The notes: generated from the letters alone by a model not told the origin. A stretch of DNA of 64,000 nucleotides from Pseudomonas kuykendallii (GCF_900106975.1 NZ_FNNU01000006.1:210871-274870); one strand, 5' to 3'; numbered from the stretch's first letter, positions 1 to 14,873 are shown. Program-made: numbers and translations.

Positions 1-314
1 AGCCAGGTTTCAGGTTGCTGTGCCATTTCCACCAGCTCGGCCAGCTCCGGGCTGGGCGCCTCGTCGAGCACCGCGCGATTGAGCAACAGCTCGGCGCGGG
101 GCGCCTGAAAATTCGGCAGGCGATAGAACCCGGCGATCTCGTGGCACAGGCCGAGCAAGGCACCATATAAATGGAACAGCGCCGCTTCGCGCTCGGCCTG
201 GATCAGCGCGAGCGCGTTCATCACGCGGCCTTCTTCGGCCTTGCGCCATCCGTCCAGCGCTAGTCCGGCGAAATAGATTTTCTGGTTGGTGCGGGTATAG
301 AGCTCATGGGCCAT
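1..314 (-). CDS. DUF6586-like hypothetical protein, 3' end outside window
   Basis: An open frame begins at an ATG at 314 (MAHELYTRTNQ) and runs off the left edge without a stop, so only about 104 residues are visible. It is rich in Ala, Leu and Glu with predicted helices and no signal peptide or membrane segment. I recognise it as the conserved Pseudomonas protein lying just after topA in P. aeruginosa, annotated DUF6586; that family call is from memory. It follows topA on the same strand, with about 104 bp between them holding a stem-loop. No function is known to me. Confidence 0.7.
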   Translation of the reverse strand, partial: MAHELYTRTNQKIYFAGLALDGWRKAEEGRVMNALALIQAEREAALFHLYGALLGLCHEIAGFYRLPNFQAPRAELLLNRAVLDEAPSPELAELVEMAQQPETW

Positions 315-378
315 GCTGCTGCTCCACGCTGGCGCCGGCGAACGAGCCGGCGGATGGGGACCACGCTAGCGCTGCGCA

Positions 379-404
379 GGCGCGTGGGCAATCGCCCGCG
401 CGCC
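379..404 (-). terminator. Stem-loop after topA
   Basis: Eleven-base arms (GGCGCGTGGGC and its near complement, one G-T pair) close a four-base loop just beyond the topA stop. There is no T run, so it may only stabilise the 3' end or act as a weak terminator. Confidence 0.35.
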
Positions 405-418
405 CGACGGTAAGGACA

Positions 419-3040
419 TCAGCGCTTGTCTTCGACCTTCCACTTGCCGCCGTCGTAGAACGCCCGCCAGCCGGTTGGCTTGCCGTCGACTTCCGACTGC
501 ACGTACTGTTCCTTGGTCTTGCGGCTGAAGCGGATTACTGCCGGGCGGCCCTCGGGGTCCTTCGTCGGTGCCTCGAGGATGAAGTGATACTTCTCGTCCA
601 GCTCATCCTTGTGCGGAATCAGCTCCAGCACCAGAGGTGCGCGCGTTTCGCGGTTCTTCGGAAACTGGCTGGCGGCCAGGAACAGGCCCGAAGCGCCATC
701 ACGCAGCACGTAGGTGTCGTCCACCTTCTCGCACTTGAGCTCCGGCATCCTGATCGGGTCGATCTTGGGCGGCGCCGCCTCACCGCTCTTGAGCAGCTTG
801 CGGGTGTTCTTGCAGGCCGGATTGGTGCAACCGAAGAACTTGCCGAAACGGCCGGTCTTCAGCTGCATCTCGCTGCCGCACTTGTCGCACTCCAGGCTCG
901 GGCCTTCGTAGCCCTTGATCCGGTAGGTGCCCTGCTCGATCTCATAGCCGGCGCAATCCGGGTTGTTGCCGCAGATGTGCAGCTTGCGGTGCTCGTCCAG
1001 CAGGTAGGCGTCCATCGCCGTGCTGCAGATCGGGCAACGGTGCTTGCCGCGCAGGACGCGGGATTCGGATTCGCCCTCGTCATCCTCGGCGATCTCGTCG
1101 CCGGGAATCAGGTTCAGGGTCGCCTTGCAGCGCTCCTTCGGCGGCAGGCTGTAACCGGAGCAGCCGAGGAACACCCCGGTGGACGCGGTGCGGATCATCA
1201 TCGGACGGCCACACAGCTGGCAGGGAATGTCGGTCGGCGTCGGCTGGTTGGCACGCATGCCGCCGGCCTCGCTCTTGCCACCGGTCTCGGCCGCTTCGAG
1301 CTTGTGCTTGAAGTCGCCGTAGAACTCGTCGAGCACGTTCTTCCAGTCGCGCTCGCCCTGGGCCACGTCATCGAGGTTCTCTTCCATGCCGGCGGTGAAG
1401 CCGTAGTCCATCAGGTTGGAGAAACTCTCGGACAGCCGGTCGGTGACGATGTCGCCCATCTTCTCGGAATAGAAACGGCGATTGTGCACGGTGACGTAAC
1501 CGCGGTCCTGGATGGTCGAGATGATCGCAGCATAGGTGGATGGACGGCCGATCCCGCGTTTTTCCAACTCCTTGACCAGGCTGGCTTCGGAGAAGCGCGC
1601 CGGCGGCTTGGTGAAGTGCTGGCTGGGGTCGAGCTTGACCAGTTTCAGCGCCTCGCCTTCTTTCATGTCCGGCAACACGGCGTCTTCGCCGGGCTTGCTC
1701 TGCTGCGGTTGCACGCGGGTGTAACCGTCGAACTTGAGGATGCGGCCCTTGGCGCGCAGCTCGAAGTCACCGGCCTTGACGCTGACGGTGGTCGACAGGT
1801 ATTCCGCCGGCGGCATCTGGCAGGCGACGAACTGGCGCCAGATCAGCTCGTACAGACGTTCGGCGTCGCGCTCCATGCCGGAGAGCTGGGTCGGACGCAT
1901 GTTCACGTCGGAGGGACGAATTGCTTCGTGCGCCTCCTGGGCGCCCTCCTTGCTCGAATAGGAGTTCGGCTTGGCGGGCAGGTACTTGGCACCGAACTCG
2001 CCGTCGATGAAACCGCGCACCATCTCGATGGCGTCGTTCGACAGGTTGGTGGAGTCGGTACGCATGTAGGTGATGTAGCCCGCCTCGTAGAGGCGCTGGG
2101 CCATCATCATGGTCTTCTTCACGCCGAACCCGAGGCGGTTGCTCGCCGCCTGCTGCAGGGTCGAGGTGATGAACGGCGCCGTCGGCTTGCTACTGGTCGG
2201 CTTGTCCTCGCGCTTGATCACGCTGTAACTGGAGGACTTGAGCTTCGCCACGGCGGCCATCGCCTGCGCCTCGTTGACCGGCTTGAAGGCTTCGCCTTTC
2301 TCGCGAGCGACCTCGAAGCGGACCTTGGCATCCTTGGCGGTACCGAGGTCGGCGTGGATTTCCCAGTATTCCTCGGGAACGAAGGCGCGGATTTCACGCT
2401 CGCGCTCCACCACCAGCTTCACCGCCACCGACTGCACGCGCCCGGCGGACAGGCCGCGAGCGATCTTCGCCCAGAGCAGCGGCGAGACCATGTAGCCCAC
2501 CACGCGATCGAGGAAGCGCCGTGCCTGCTGGGCGTTGACGCGGTCGATGTCCAGCTCCCCGGGCTTGGAGAAGGCTTCCTGGATCGCCTTCTTGGTGATC
2601 TCGTTGAACACCACGCGCTTGTAGCGGCTGTCGTCGCCGCCGATGGCTTCGCGCAGGTGCCAGGCGATGGCTTCCCCCTCGCGGTCCAAGTCGGTCGCGA
2701 GATAGATGGTGTCGGCATCCTTGGCGAGACGGCGCAGCTCTTCGATCACCTTCTCCTTGCCGGGAAGGATTTCGTACTTGGCTTTCCAGCCGTGCTCCGG
2801 GTCGACGCCCATGCGGGTGAACAGCTGGCGCTTGGCTTTTTCCTTGGGCGACAGCGCGGGCGCTTCGGCCGCGGCGGCCTTGCCGCGCTTGGCCGGCTCC
2901 TTGGCGGCATTCCCCGAACCACTGGTGGGCAGGTCACGGATGTGGCCGATGCTCGACTTCACCACGTACTGGTTGCCCAGGTACTTGTTGATGGTCTTGG
3001 CCTTGGCCGGGGATTCCACGATGACCAGCGATTTGCCCAT
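419..3040 (-). CDS. topA: DNA topoisomerase I
   Basis: Type IA topoisomerase of 873 residues, the usual length for gammaproteobacteria. It relaxes negative supercoils by passing one strand through a transient nick. The N-terminus carries the Toprim fold ([14 protein letters not shown], and a [13 protein letters not shown] metal-binding region). The catalytic tyrosine is Y325 in the ITYMRTDST motif. The C-terminus holds three tetracysteine zinc ribbons (CQLCG, CPICS and CDKCG starts). A linker rich in Ala, Lys and Pro near residues 45-65 is longer than in E. coli and typical of Pseudomonas. It has its own strong sigma-70 type promoter upstream. Confidence 0.97.
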   Translation of the reverse strand: MGKSLVIVESPAKAKTINKYLGNQYVVKSSIGHIRDLPTSGSGNAAKEPAKRGKAAAAEAPALSPKEKAKRQLFTRMGVDPEHGWKAKYEILPGKEKVIEELRRLAKDADTIYLATDLDREGEAIAWHLREAIGGDDSRYKRVVFNEITKKAIQEAFSKPGELDIDRVNAQQARRFLDRVVGYMVSPLLWAKIARGLSAGRVQSVAVKLVVEREREIRAFVPEEYWEIHADLGTAKDAKVRFEVAREKGEAFKPVNEAQAMAAVAKLKSSSYSVIKREDKPTSSKPTAPFITSTLQQAASNRLGFGVKKTMMMAQRLYEAGYITYMRTDSTNLSNDAIEMVRGFIDGEFGAKYLPAKPNSYSSKEGAQEAHEAIRPSDVNMRPTQLSGMERDAERLYELIWRQFVACQMPPAEYLSTTVSVKAGDFELRAKGRILKFDGYTRVQPQQSKPGEDAVLPDMKEGEALKLVKLDPSQHFTKPPARFSEASLVKELEKRGIGRPSTYAAIISTIQDRGYVTVHNRRFYSEKMGDIVTDRLSESFSNLMDYGFTAGMEENLDDVAQGERDWKNVLDEFYGDFKHKLEAAETGGKSEAGGMRANQPTPTDIPCQLCGRPMMIRTASTGVFLGCSGYSLPPKERCKATLNLIPGDEIAEDDEGESESRVLRGKHRCPICSTAMDAYLLDEHRKLHICGNNPDCAGYEIEQGTYRIKGYEGPSLECDKCGSEMQLKTGRFGKFFGCTNPACKNTRKLLKSGEAAPPKIDPIRMPELKCEKVDDTYVLRDGASGLFLAASQFPKNRETRAPLVLELIPHKDELDEKYHFILEAPTKDPEGRPAVIRFSRKTKEQYVQSEVDGKPTGWRAFYDGGKWKVEDKR

Positions 3041-3103
3041 GGATCGGAAAATTCCTGAATTGGATGAGTAAAAAACGAGGGGGCCGCCGTTGCGGCACCG
3101 CTA

Positions 3104-3131
3104 TATATAGTGGCGAGAGAGCCAAGGTCAA
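3104..3131 (-). promoter_or_regulatory. Sigma-70 promoter of topA
   Basis: On the minus strand TTGACC (3131-3126) and TATATA (3109-3104) are separated by 16 bases, about 65 bases upstream of the topA ATG. The -10 lies in the palindrome CTATATATAG, an easily melted stretch. Inferred from sequence only. Confidence 0.65.
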
Positions 3132-3159
3132 GCGCCGGTCTTGCTCGGCGCTTCGCTTG

Positions 3160-3393
3160 CTAAAGCTCGAAAGAGGCTGCGTCGGCGCGAATCAGAGCAA
3201 AGCGCGGAACCTGTTCGCCGTCCACGTCGACCGTCTCGCAAAACAGGCTCAGAGGGCGTACCCAGAAGCCGAACTCGCCGTACAGCGCCTGGTACACGAC
3301 CATCTCCTCCTCCGTCTCGGAATGCCGCGCGACACCGATCACTCGGTACTCGGGCCCCTTGTAATGACGGTAAAGGCCGGGTTGTAGAGTCAT
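3160..3393 (-). CDS. DUF1653 family protein
   Basis: A 77-residue protein starting MTLQPGLYRHYKGPEYRV, matching the small DUF1653 family (LYRHYKG.EY, VYQALYGEFG.WVRP motifs). Its biochemical role is unknown. I chose the ATG at 3393, preceded by GAGGCGAC, because the longer reading frame to 3471 would be encoded by the fadA terminator hairpin and is not credible. It sits between fadA and topA on the same strand, as in P. aeruginosa. Confidence 0.85.
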   Translation of the reverse strand: MTLQPGLYRHYKGPEYRVIGVARHSETEEEMVVYQALYGEFGFWVRPLSLFCETVDVDGEQVPRFALIRADAASFEL

Positions 3394-3437
3394 GTCGCCT
3401 CGCTGCTCGATCAGCGCGGAAAAACCGCAGCCGAGAA

Positions 3438-3467
3438 AATAAAAAGCCGGGGCACCTGGCCCCGGCT
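3438..3467 (-). terminator. Rho-independent terminator of fadBA
   Basis: On the minus strand AGCCGGGGC pairs with GCCCCGGCT around a five-base loop, followed by TTTTTATTTT. It lies 16 bases after the fadA stop. Confidence 0.9.
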
Positions 3468-3483
3468 TCACGTGCCGAGCGAG

Positions 3484-6825
<3,342 letters not shown>

Positions 6826-7180
6826 CAACTGATCTCCACGAAATGGAAGCTGAACAGTACACATCGGACACCGACACTGGATTTCCCGCGGCTTGGCCGT
6901 CGAGTGAAATCCGACACTGCTGGCACACCCTCCGACGCGATCTTCGGGTTGTTGTTCTAGAGCGCCGCAAGGCAAACGCTCAATTCATACGCCCGTTTGA
7001 TTTGGGTAGCACACCTTCTCGGAAAAGCGTGTGCTTGTCAATTGGCTATCGGTTTGACCGCCGCCGCCAGACTTTTGCTGGGCGATAGCTCGCCGTGCGC
7101 CCTCCGGTAGAGTGGAACGCTGAGCGTAGAAGATCGGGGAAGAAGCCGCGCCCAGGTCGGCAGGAAGAAGAAATCAGCCG
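6826..7180. other. Intergenic region upstream of fadBA
   Basis: About 355 bases without a credible gene lie between fadB and the small membrane protein, both on the minus strand. It must hold the fadBA promoter. I see an inverted pair CAAACG (6973-6978) and CGTTTG (6994-6999) and a pair GTCAA (7037-7041) and TTGAC (7053-7057). Neither fits the PsrA operator with its 2-4 base spacer, so they are only candidates. Confidence 0.5.
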
Positions 7181-7624
7181 TCAGGCCAGAGCGCCCAGTA
7201 CTGCCGCAAGCCTGTCCAGATCCTCGGCACCGCCGCGTTCTCCCCAGCAGATACCGATCATCTGCACACCCGCCTCGATGCGGTAGGCATCCGCGGGCAG
7301 GCTGGCGAACTGCGCGAGCAGTCGCTCGTCCTTGCAGGGCTCACGCCACTGGTTCAGCCATTCACCAGATGGGCTCTGCCAGTACGACCAGGTATCGCTG
7401 CGCCCGGGACGGCGGGCACGGTGATACTGTGCGCACGGATTCGGCGGCGTGCGTTCAAGCCAGTGCGGCCAGTCCTGCCGCGACAGGTTCATGGCGAGCC
7501 CGCGGCGCCGGGCAGCCAGGCGAACGTCCATCTGCCCGCGCTGACGGTGCGAAGGCAGCAGCCATACCAGCGGGCTGAGCAGCACGGCGAGCAGCAATAT
7601 GATCCACAGCGTCACAAGCGACAT
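7181..7624 (-). CDS. Single-pass membrane protein of unknown function
   Basis: A 147-residue protein starting MSLVTLWIILLLAVLL. One hydrophobic segment (about residues 3-22) should anchor it in the inner membrane, followed by a basic, tryptophan-rich soluble part. I chose the ATG at 7624; the longer frame adds a less likely Phe-rich leader. A homologue occupies the same place next to fadB in P. aeruginosa. It is divergent from the universal stress protein gene. No domain is recognised. Confidence 0.75.
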   Translation of the reverse strand: MSLVTLWIILLLAVLLSPLVWLLPSHRQRGQMDVRLAARRRGLAMNLSRQDWPHWLERTPPNPCAQYHRARRPGRSDTWSYWQSPSGEWLNQWREPCKDERLLAQFASLPADAYRIEAGVQMIGICWGERGGAEDLDRLAAVLGALA

Positions 7625-7699
7625 CCTGATAAAAAAGCATGGCAAGGCGCCCGACAGCGGCATCTAATAAGAGACAAACATCCAAGGAGGAAACACCTC

Positions 7700-8140
7700 A
7701 TGACGTACCAGCACATCCTGGTGGCCATCGATCTGGCCGACGAGTGTCATCCGGTCATGCGCCGCGCCCAGGCACTGGCGGCGAGCAGTGGAGCGCAGCT
7801 TTCCCTGGTGCACATCGTCGAACCCATGGCCATGGCGTTCGGCGGCGACGTACCGATGGACCTGTCGATGCTCCAGCAGCAGCAGTTCGATCAGGCCCGC
7901 GAGCGCCTGGACGGCTTCGCCAGCCGCTATCCGGAGCTCACCCCGGAGCATCGCCACCTCGCCTACGGCCAGCCACGTCAGGAGATCCACCGCCTCGCCG
8001 CCGAGCAGAAGTGCGACCTCATCGTGGTCGGTAGCCATGGCCGCCATGGCCTTGCGCTGCTGCTGGGCTCCACCGCCAACGATGTCCTGCATGGCGCGCC
8101 CTGCGACGTGCTGGCGGTCCGCCTGACCAAGGACCAGTGA
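7700..8140 (+). CDS. Universal stress protein (UspA family)
   Basis: A 146-residue single-domain Usp protein (YQHILVAIDLADE at the start). Near the C-terminus the GSHGRHGLALLLGS run matches the ATP-binding G-2x-G-9x-G(S/T) pattern, so it probably binds nucleotide. The ATG at 7700 has an excellent AAGGAGG seven to nine bases upstream; the frame extends further upstream but is noncoding there. Pseudomonas proteins of this type are often induced by low oxygen or stationary phase, but I found no clear Anr box. Confidence 0.92.
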   Translation: MTYQHILVAIDLADECHPVMRRAQALAASSGAQLSLVHIVEPMAMAFGGDVPMDLSMLQQQQFDQARERLDGFASRYPELTPEHRHLAYGQPRQEIHRLAAEQKCDLIVVGSHGRHGLALLLGSTANDVLHGAPCDVLAVRLTKDQ

Positions 8141-8147
8141 GTTCCGC

Positions 8148-8170
8148 GCGGGCGAGCCTGCCTCGCCCGC
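8148..8170 (+). terminator. Stem-loop between convergent usp and hypothetical gene
   Basis: GCGGGCGAG and CTCGCCCGC form a perfect nine-base stem with a five-base loop, followed by CATCCTTT. It sits between two convergent stops and could end transcription from either side. Confidence 0.6.
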
Positions 8171-8177
8171 CATCCTT

Positions 8178-8894
8178 TCAGTCGCCGCGCCGCGAGGTGA
8201 ACGGCAACGCCTCGATGCCGTCTCCGGCACTCATCACCTGTGGACGAATCTTCTGCAACTGGGTCTCCAGCGAGTAGGTCATGCTCGACGCCATGGAGAA
8301 GAACGTCAGGAACGCCTTGAGGTTGGAGTCGCCCTCGCAGGTGTCATGGATACGCTGCCAGAACGCCTGGTTGACCAGCTGCAGCTGCTGGAACACCCGC
8401 ACCAGCCCCTTGAGTTCCCAGTCCGCGTGGCGCCCTTCGCGCAGGTTGAAATACTGCCGCGTCAGGTACAACGAAACGGCGCGCAGGGCGAATTCCTGGT
8501 TGCTGGCGAAGGGCAGATGCTGCTGGGCCATCGGCTTGAGGCTGGCGAGGATCGGGCAGGCGCTGGTCGCCATGATCACTCCGAGCAGCGCACGCAGGCC
8601 CTCCTCCAGACCGACCAGCTTGCTGTACTCGCGCTCCGGCGTGCGTACCCAGACGTGCGCCTTGGTGAACGCCGGCAGGCCGTGGAAATCCTCGATCACC
8701 CGATGGATGTCGACCGCCGCCGGGCAATGGCTGAAGCGCTCGGGCTCCAGCGGGCAGTTGCTGCAACGTTCGTGAGCGAGGCGCGTCCACTTCGGCGCGG
8801 CGGCGGCACGCTCGTCGTCGTAGTCGCGATCGAGCTGAATCAGGTAACTGAACGAATGCTCATCATCCAGGCTGACGCGGTATTCGATGGCCAT
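8178..8894 (-). CDS. Conserved hypothetical protein with a Cys cluster (DUF6901-like)
   Basis: A 238-residue soluble protein starting MAIEYRVSLDDEHSFSY, preceded by GGGAGTAAG. Residues 44-56 carry the pattern CSNCPLEPERFSHC, a possible metal or redox site. The rest is predicted helical. It lies between the stress protein and uup, as in P. aeruginosa. The DUF6901 assignment is from memory and uncertain. No function is known to me. Confidence 0.75.
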   Translation of the reverse strand: MAIEYRVSLDDEHSFSYLIQLDRDYDDERAAAAPKWTRLAHERCSNCPLEPERFSHCPAAVDIHRVIEDFHGLPAFTKAHVWVRTPEREYSKLVGLEEGLRALLGVIMATSACPILASLKPMAQQHLPFASNQEFALRAVSLYLTRQYFNLREGRHADWELKGLVRVFQQLQLVNQAFWQRIHDTCEGDSNLKAFLTFFSMASSMTYSLETQLQKIRPQVMSAGDGIEALPFTSRRGD

Positions 8895-8914
8895 GCTGAC
8901 TGCTTACTCCCGGC

Positions 8915-10816
<1,902 letters not shown>

Positions 10817-10974
10817 GACGATCTTCTTCAAAAACGGGCCGCGCATGATATCAGCAGCACACCCTGCCAGGCGCTCCCACCGGCGAAGTTATTCCCTTCA
10901 TCGGCTGTTACAGCCCCGCGTTTAACTGCCTGGCGCATCAGGCTAAGCTAGGCCCTTTTCTGCCCGGAAGTGTC

Positions 10975-12903
10975 ATGCGCGGTCGTCTGTTCAGTCTTTT
11001 GTCCTGTTTGCTCCTCACTGCCACCACGCTCGACGTCGCACAGGCCGCCTCGCTCCCCGAGCAACGGCAAATGTACGACCAGGCGAAGGCCGCCCTGGCG
11101 AAGGGCGACAGCGCTCCCTACCAGCGCTACGCCGGCGCGCTGAAGGATTACCCGCTGGAACCCTATCTGGCCTACGACGAACTCACCGCGCGCCTGAAAT
11201 GGGCCAGCAACGAGGAAATCGAGCGGTTCCTCGACCAACACGGCGACCTGCCCCAGGCCAACTGGATGAAGCTGCGCTGGTTGCGCTGGCTGGCCGAGCG
11301 TGGCGACTGGAAGACCTTCGTCGCCCATTACGACAGGTCGATGAACTTCACCGAGCTGGACTGCCTGAACGGCCAGTACCAGCTCGCCCACGGCCTGACC
11401 GCCGAAGGCTATGCGACCGCCGAGAAGCTCTGGCTGGTGGGAAAATCCCAGCCGGCCGCCTGCGATGTGCTGTTCGACCAATGGGCCGCCGCCGGCCAGC
11501 TCACCGAGGCCAAGCGCTGGCAGCGCACCAAGCTGGCGGCCGAGGCGCGCAACTACGGGCTCGCCAGCCACCTGGCGAAAACCCTGCCGACCCTGCAGAA
11601 CCAGGCGCAATTGCTGATCGATGTGTCGCAGAAGCCGCAGATGCTCACCCAGACCGGCCGCTTCGTTCCGGCCGACGAGGCCATGGGCGATGTCGTCGGC
11701 CTCGGCCTGCGCCGGCTGGCGCGCCAGGACCCGGAAAAGGCCCTCGCCCTGCTCGACGGCTACGCCCGGCAGATGGCCTTCTCCAAGGAAGAGAAGGTTT
11801 CCATCGCCCGCGAGATCGGCCTGACCCTGGCGAAGAGCTTCGACCCCCGCGCCCTCGGCGTGATGACCCAGTACGACCCCGACCTGCGCGACCCGACCGT
11901 CGCCGAGTGGCGCCTGCGCCTGCTGCTGCGCCTGGGCCGCTGGGACGAGGCCTACCAGCTGACCCGCCGGTTGCCCAAGGAACTCGCCGAGACCAACCGC
12001 TGGCGCTACTGGCAGGCACGCAGCCTGCAACTGGCGCAGCCGCAGAGCGCGTTGCTGCAGGCGTTGTACAAGCCGGTGGCGGCCGAGCGCGACTTCTACG
12101 GCTTCCTCGCCGCCGACCGCATCCAGGCGCCGTACAAGCTGAACAACAAACCGCTGCCGCTCGATCCGAAGCTGGTGAAGAAAGTGCAGAACACCCCCGG
12201 CATTCGCCGTGCGCTGGAGTTCTACGCGCGCGGCCAGGTGGTGGATGCGCGGCGCGAGTGGTACCACGTCAGCCGCCACTTCAATCAGGCGGAGATGGTC
12301 GCCCAGGCAAAAATCGCCTACGACATGCAGTGGTATTTCCCGGCGATCCGCACCATCAGCCAGGCCCAGTACTGGGACGACCTGGATATCCGCTTCCCGA
12401 TGGCCTACCGCGCCGATCTGGTGCAGCAGGCCAACGCCCGCGGCATCCATTCCAGCTGGGTGTTCGCCATCACCCGCCAGGAGAGCGCCTTCATGGCCGA
12501 CGCGCGTTCGGGTGTCGGCGCCATGGGCCTGATGCAGCTGATGCCGGCCACCGCCAAGGAAACCGCGCGCAAGTTCGGCATTCCGCTGAGCAACCCGAAC
12601 AACGTGCTGCAGCCCGCGACCAACATCCAGCTCGGCGCCGCCTACCTGAGCCAGGTGCACGCGCAGTTCAACGGCAACCGGGTGCTGGCTTCCGCCGCCT
12701 ATAACGCCGGCGCCGGCCGCGTGCGCCAATGGCTACGCGGTGCCAATCACCTGGCGTTCGATGTCTGGGTGGAGAGCATTCCGTTCGACGAGACCCGCCA
12801 GTACGTGCAGAACGTACTGACCTACGCGGTGATCTACGGCCAGAAGCTCAACGCGCCGCAGCCGTTGGTGGACTGGCACGAGCGCTTCTTCGACGACCAG
12901 TGA
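10975..12903 (+). CDS. slt: Soluble lytic murein transglycosylase
   Basis: A 642-residue periplasmic enzyme that cleaves peptidoglycan to give 1,6-anhydromuramyl products. It has a signal peptide (MRGRLFSLLSCLLLTATTL, cleaved after AQA), a long alpha-superhelical U and L domain, and a C-terminal SLT domain. The catalytic glutamate is E503 in RQESAFM, followed by GAMGLMQLMPAT and the NIQLGAAYL and AAYNAGAGRV motifs. It is divergent from uup with a short intergenic region. Confidence 0.96.
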   Translation: MRGRLFSLLSCLLLTATTLDVAQAASLPEQRQMYDQAKAALAKGDSAPYQRYAGALKDYPLEPYLAYDELTARLKWASNEEIERFLDQHGDLPQANWMKLRWLRWLAERGDWKTFVAHYDRSMNFTELDCLNGQYQLAHGLTAEGYATAEKLWLVGKSQPAACDVLFDQWAAAGQLTEAKRWQRTKLAAEARNYGLASHLAKTLPTLQNQAQLLIDVSQKPQMLTQTGRFVPADEAMGDVVGLGLRRLARQDPEKALALLDGYARQMAFSKEEKVSIAREIGLTLAKSFDPRALGVMTQYDPDLRDPTVAEWRLRLLLRLGRWDEAYQLTRRLPKELAETNRWRYWQARSLQLAQPQSALLQALYKPVAAERDFYGFLAADRIQAPYKLNNKPLPLDPKLVKKVQNTPGIRRALEFYARGQVVDARREWYHVSRHFNQAEMVAQAKIAYDMQWYFPAIRTISQAQYWDDLDIRFPMAYRADLVQQANARGIHSSWVFAITRQESAFMADARSGVGAMGLMQLMPATAKETARKFGIPLSNPNNVLQPATNIQLGAAYLSQVHAQFNGNRVLASAAYNAGAGRVRQWLRGANHLAFDVWVESIPFDETRQYVQNVLTYAVIYGQKLNAPQPLVDWHERFFDDQ

Positions 12904-12916
12904 TGCCGGTCTGAAA

Positions 12917-12943
12917 GGCGCGGCGGACCCGCTCCGCTGCGCC
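12917..12943. terminator. Stem-loop between slt and the MOSC gene
   Basis: Eleven-base arms (GGCGCGGCGGA against TCCGCTGCGCC, one G-T pair) around CCCGC separate two convergent genes. There is no real T run, so termination is uncertain. Confidence 0.45.
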
Positions 12944-12950
12944 AAGGGCC

Positions 12951-13754
12951 TTACTCCAGCAGTTCCAGCGGCATGCCGACTTCCAGCACGCCACGGCCGT
13001 CGCAGATCAGGTTCTGCCCGAAGTACACCTCGCCATCGCGCTCGCGATAGGTTTTCAGCGTGGTCAGCGGCTCCCGGTCGGCGCTGCGTTCGCCGCTGCG
13101 CGGATCGAGGGTGGTCATGATGCAGCGCGAGCAGCCCTTGGCCACGCGGAAATCCAGGCCGCCGATGCGGATGCGCTTCCAGCCATCCTCGGCGTAGGCC
13201 GCGCTGCCATCGACCACCAGGTTGGGCCGGAAACGCAGCATCTCCAGCGGCCGGCCGACACGCGTGGAAAGGTCTTCCAGCGATGCCTGCCCAATCAGCA
13301 GCAGGGGAAATCCGTCGGCGAACGCCACCCTGTCCTGCGTCGCGCCGGAGCCGGCGTTTACCTGGCGGGCGCGTTCGACCGGCAGGTAGACCAGGCGGCA
13401 GGCACGCCCGAGCAACTGGCTGAGCCAGGCCGCGGCCTCGTCGCCGGCATCCGGCACGCGCAAGCTGTCGCTCCAGACGGTGACGCCGCGCAGCTCGGCA
13501 TCGGCGGCCGGCACCGCCACCTGAATCTCGCCGAGGCCCGGCGCGCTCAAGGTCAATGCGTCGTCCGCGGCATAGCGCGCCAGCAGCTGGGTCATCTGCG
13601 GCAATAGGCGCTGGGTGAGGAAGCGCCCGTTGCTCGCGTCCACCACCAGCCAGCGGCGGTCGCCGTGCAGCCCGAGGCTGTCCACGGGCGACACCGACAA
13701 GGCTTCGCCGATGGCGGATTTCAGCGGGAAACGATAGAGCGCGGAGAGGTGCAT
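12951..13754 (-). CDS. MOSC domain-containing protein (YcbX type)
   Basis: About 267 residues. The N-terminal beta-barrel domain (MHLSALYRFPLKSA) and the C-terminal MOSC domain, with the sulfur-carrying cysteine region KGCSRCIMTTLDP, match YcbX-like proteins. These handle molybdenum cofactor and help detoxify N-hydroxylated bases. It lacks the C-terminal 2Fe-2S ferredoxin domain that E. coli YcbX has, so a redox partner must be separate. I prefer the second ATG at 13754 because AGGA sits before it; the first is at 13763. Confidence 0.88.
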   Translation of the reverse strand: MHLSALYRFPLKSAIGEALSVSPVDSLGLHGDRRWLVVDASNGRFLTQRLLPQMTQLLARYAADDALTLSAPGLGEIQVAVPAADAELRGVTVWSDSLRVPDAGDEAAAWLSQLLGRACRLVYLPVERARQVNAGSGATQDRVAFADGFPLLLIGQASLEDLSTRVGRPLEMLRFRPNLVVDGSAAYAEDGWKRIRIGGLDFRVAKGCSRCIMTTLDPRSGERSADREPLTTLKTYRERDGEVYFGQNLICDGRGVLEVGMPLELLE

Positions 13755-13882
13755 GGGCGGCATCCTGGGCGACGTAAAAAAGGCCGTCGAGGATAACCCG
13801 TGAAGCGCCGCCGCGGCAGCTGCATCGCGTCAGGCGCGGGCGGCTTCCGGCCCACGCGAAAAGGCGATGCGAACGCCCGTGG

Positions 13883-14815
13883 TCAGGCCGGGCCGTCCAG
13901 CAGCAGGCGTTCGCGGATCACGTCGACCAGTTTGTCGGGCTGGAACTTGGAGAGGAAGTTGTCGCAGCCGACCTTCTTCACCATGGCTTCGTTGAAGCTG
14001 CCGGACAGCGAAGTGTGCAGCACCACATAGAGGTCCTTCAGGCGCGGGTCGGTGCGGATTTCCGTGGTCAGGCGATAGCCATCCATCTCCGGCATCTCCG
14101 CGTCGGTGAAGACCATCAGCAGCTTGTCGGTCATCACCAGGCCTTCGTCGGCCCACTTCTTCAGCGTTTGCAGGCCCTTGAGGCCGTCGCTCGCGGTGTG
14201 CAGCTTGAGGCCGAGTTGCGACAGGGTTTCCTTGAGCTGCGAGAGCGCCACGTTGGAGTCGTCCACCAGCAGCACTTCGCGACCGCGGGCACGCTCGAAG
14301 ATCGGATCGGCCAGGCGGTCGCCGGAGACCTTGGCGCTGTAAGGGACGATCTCGGCGAGGACCTTTTCCACATCGATGATCTCGACCAGCTGATCATCGG
14401 TCTTGGTGATCGCCGTCAGGTAGTGCTGGCGCCCCGCTCCGCCGGGCGGCGGCAGGATCGACTCCCAGTTGAGGTTGAGGATGCGTTCGACGCCGCCGAC
14501 CAGGAAGGCCTGCACCGAGCGGTTGTACTCGGTGACGATGATGGTGCTCTTCTCGTTCGGCACCAGCGGGCGCATGCCGATCGCCTGAGACAGGTCGATC
14601 ACCGGCAGGGTCTGCCCGCGCAGGTTGATCACCCCGCAGACACAGCGGTGGCGCTGCGGCATCAGCGTCAGGCGTGGCAGTTGCAGCACTTCCTGCACCT
14701 TGAACACGTTGATCGCGAAGAGCTGCCGCCCCGCCAGGCGGAACATGAGGATTTCCAGGCGGTTCTCGCCCACCAACTGCGTGCGTTGATCCACTGAATC
14801 GAGGATGCCGGCCAT
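13883..14815 (-). CDS. cheV: Chemotaxis coupling protein CheV
   Basis: A 310-residue protein with an N-terminal CheW domain (about 10-165; INLRGQTLPVIDLS) and a C-terminal receiver domain (about 180-305; VLLVDDSN at the start and VFTDAEMPEMDGY around the phospho-acceptor). It couples receptors to CheA and tunes adaptation through phosphorylation. The ATG is preceded by CAGGAG. It is divergent from the chemosensory operon but has its own FliA-type promoter, which suggests it serves the flagellar system. Confidence 0.95.
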   Translation of the reverse strand: MAGILDSVDQRTQLVGENRLEILMFRLAGRQLFAINVFKVQEVLQLPRLTLMPQRHRCVCGVINLRGQTLPVIDLSQAIGMRPLVPNEKSTIIVTEYNRSVQAFLVGGVERILNLNWESILPPPGGAGRQHYLTAITKTDDQLVEIIDVEKVLAEIVPYSAKVSGDRLADPIFERARGREVLLVDDSNVALSQLKETLSQLGLKLHTASDGLKGLQTLKKWADEGLVMTDKLLMVFTDAEMPEMDGYRLTTEIRTDPRLKDLYVVLHTSLSGSFNEAMVKKVGCDNFLSKFQPDKLVDVIRERLLLDGPA

Positions 14816-14873
14816 GATGCGCTCCTGAAAAGGGTTGCCTGGTAGTGCTAGCCCGTGGGCCTTGGTTCATCGG

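Noticed and set aside
584..3058. Long open frame of 824 codons opposite topA
   Set aside because: It is a shadow of a high-GC gene; composition is His/Gly/Leu-rich without any family match, and topA is certain.
3393..3471. N-terminal extension of the DUF1653 gene
   Set aside because: It would be encoded by the fadA terminator hairpin; a good ribosome site supports the inner start.
6973..6999. PsrA operator for fadBA
   Set aside because: The arms are 15 bases apart; the PsrA site needs 2-4.
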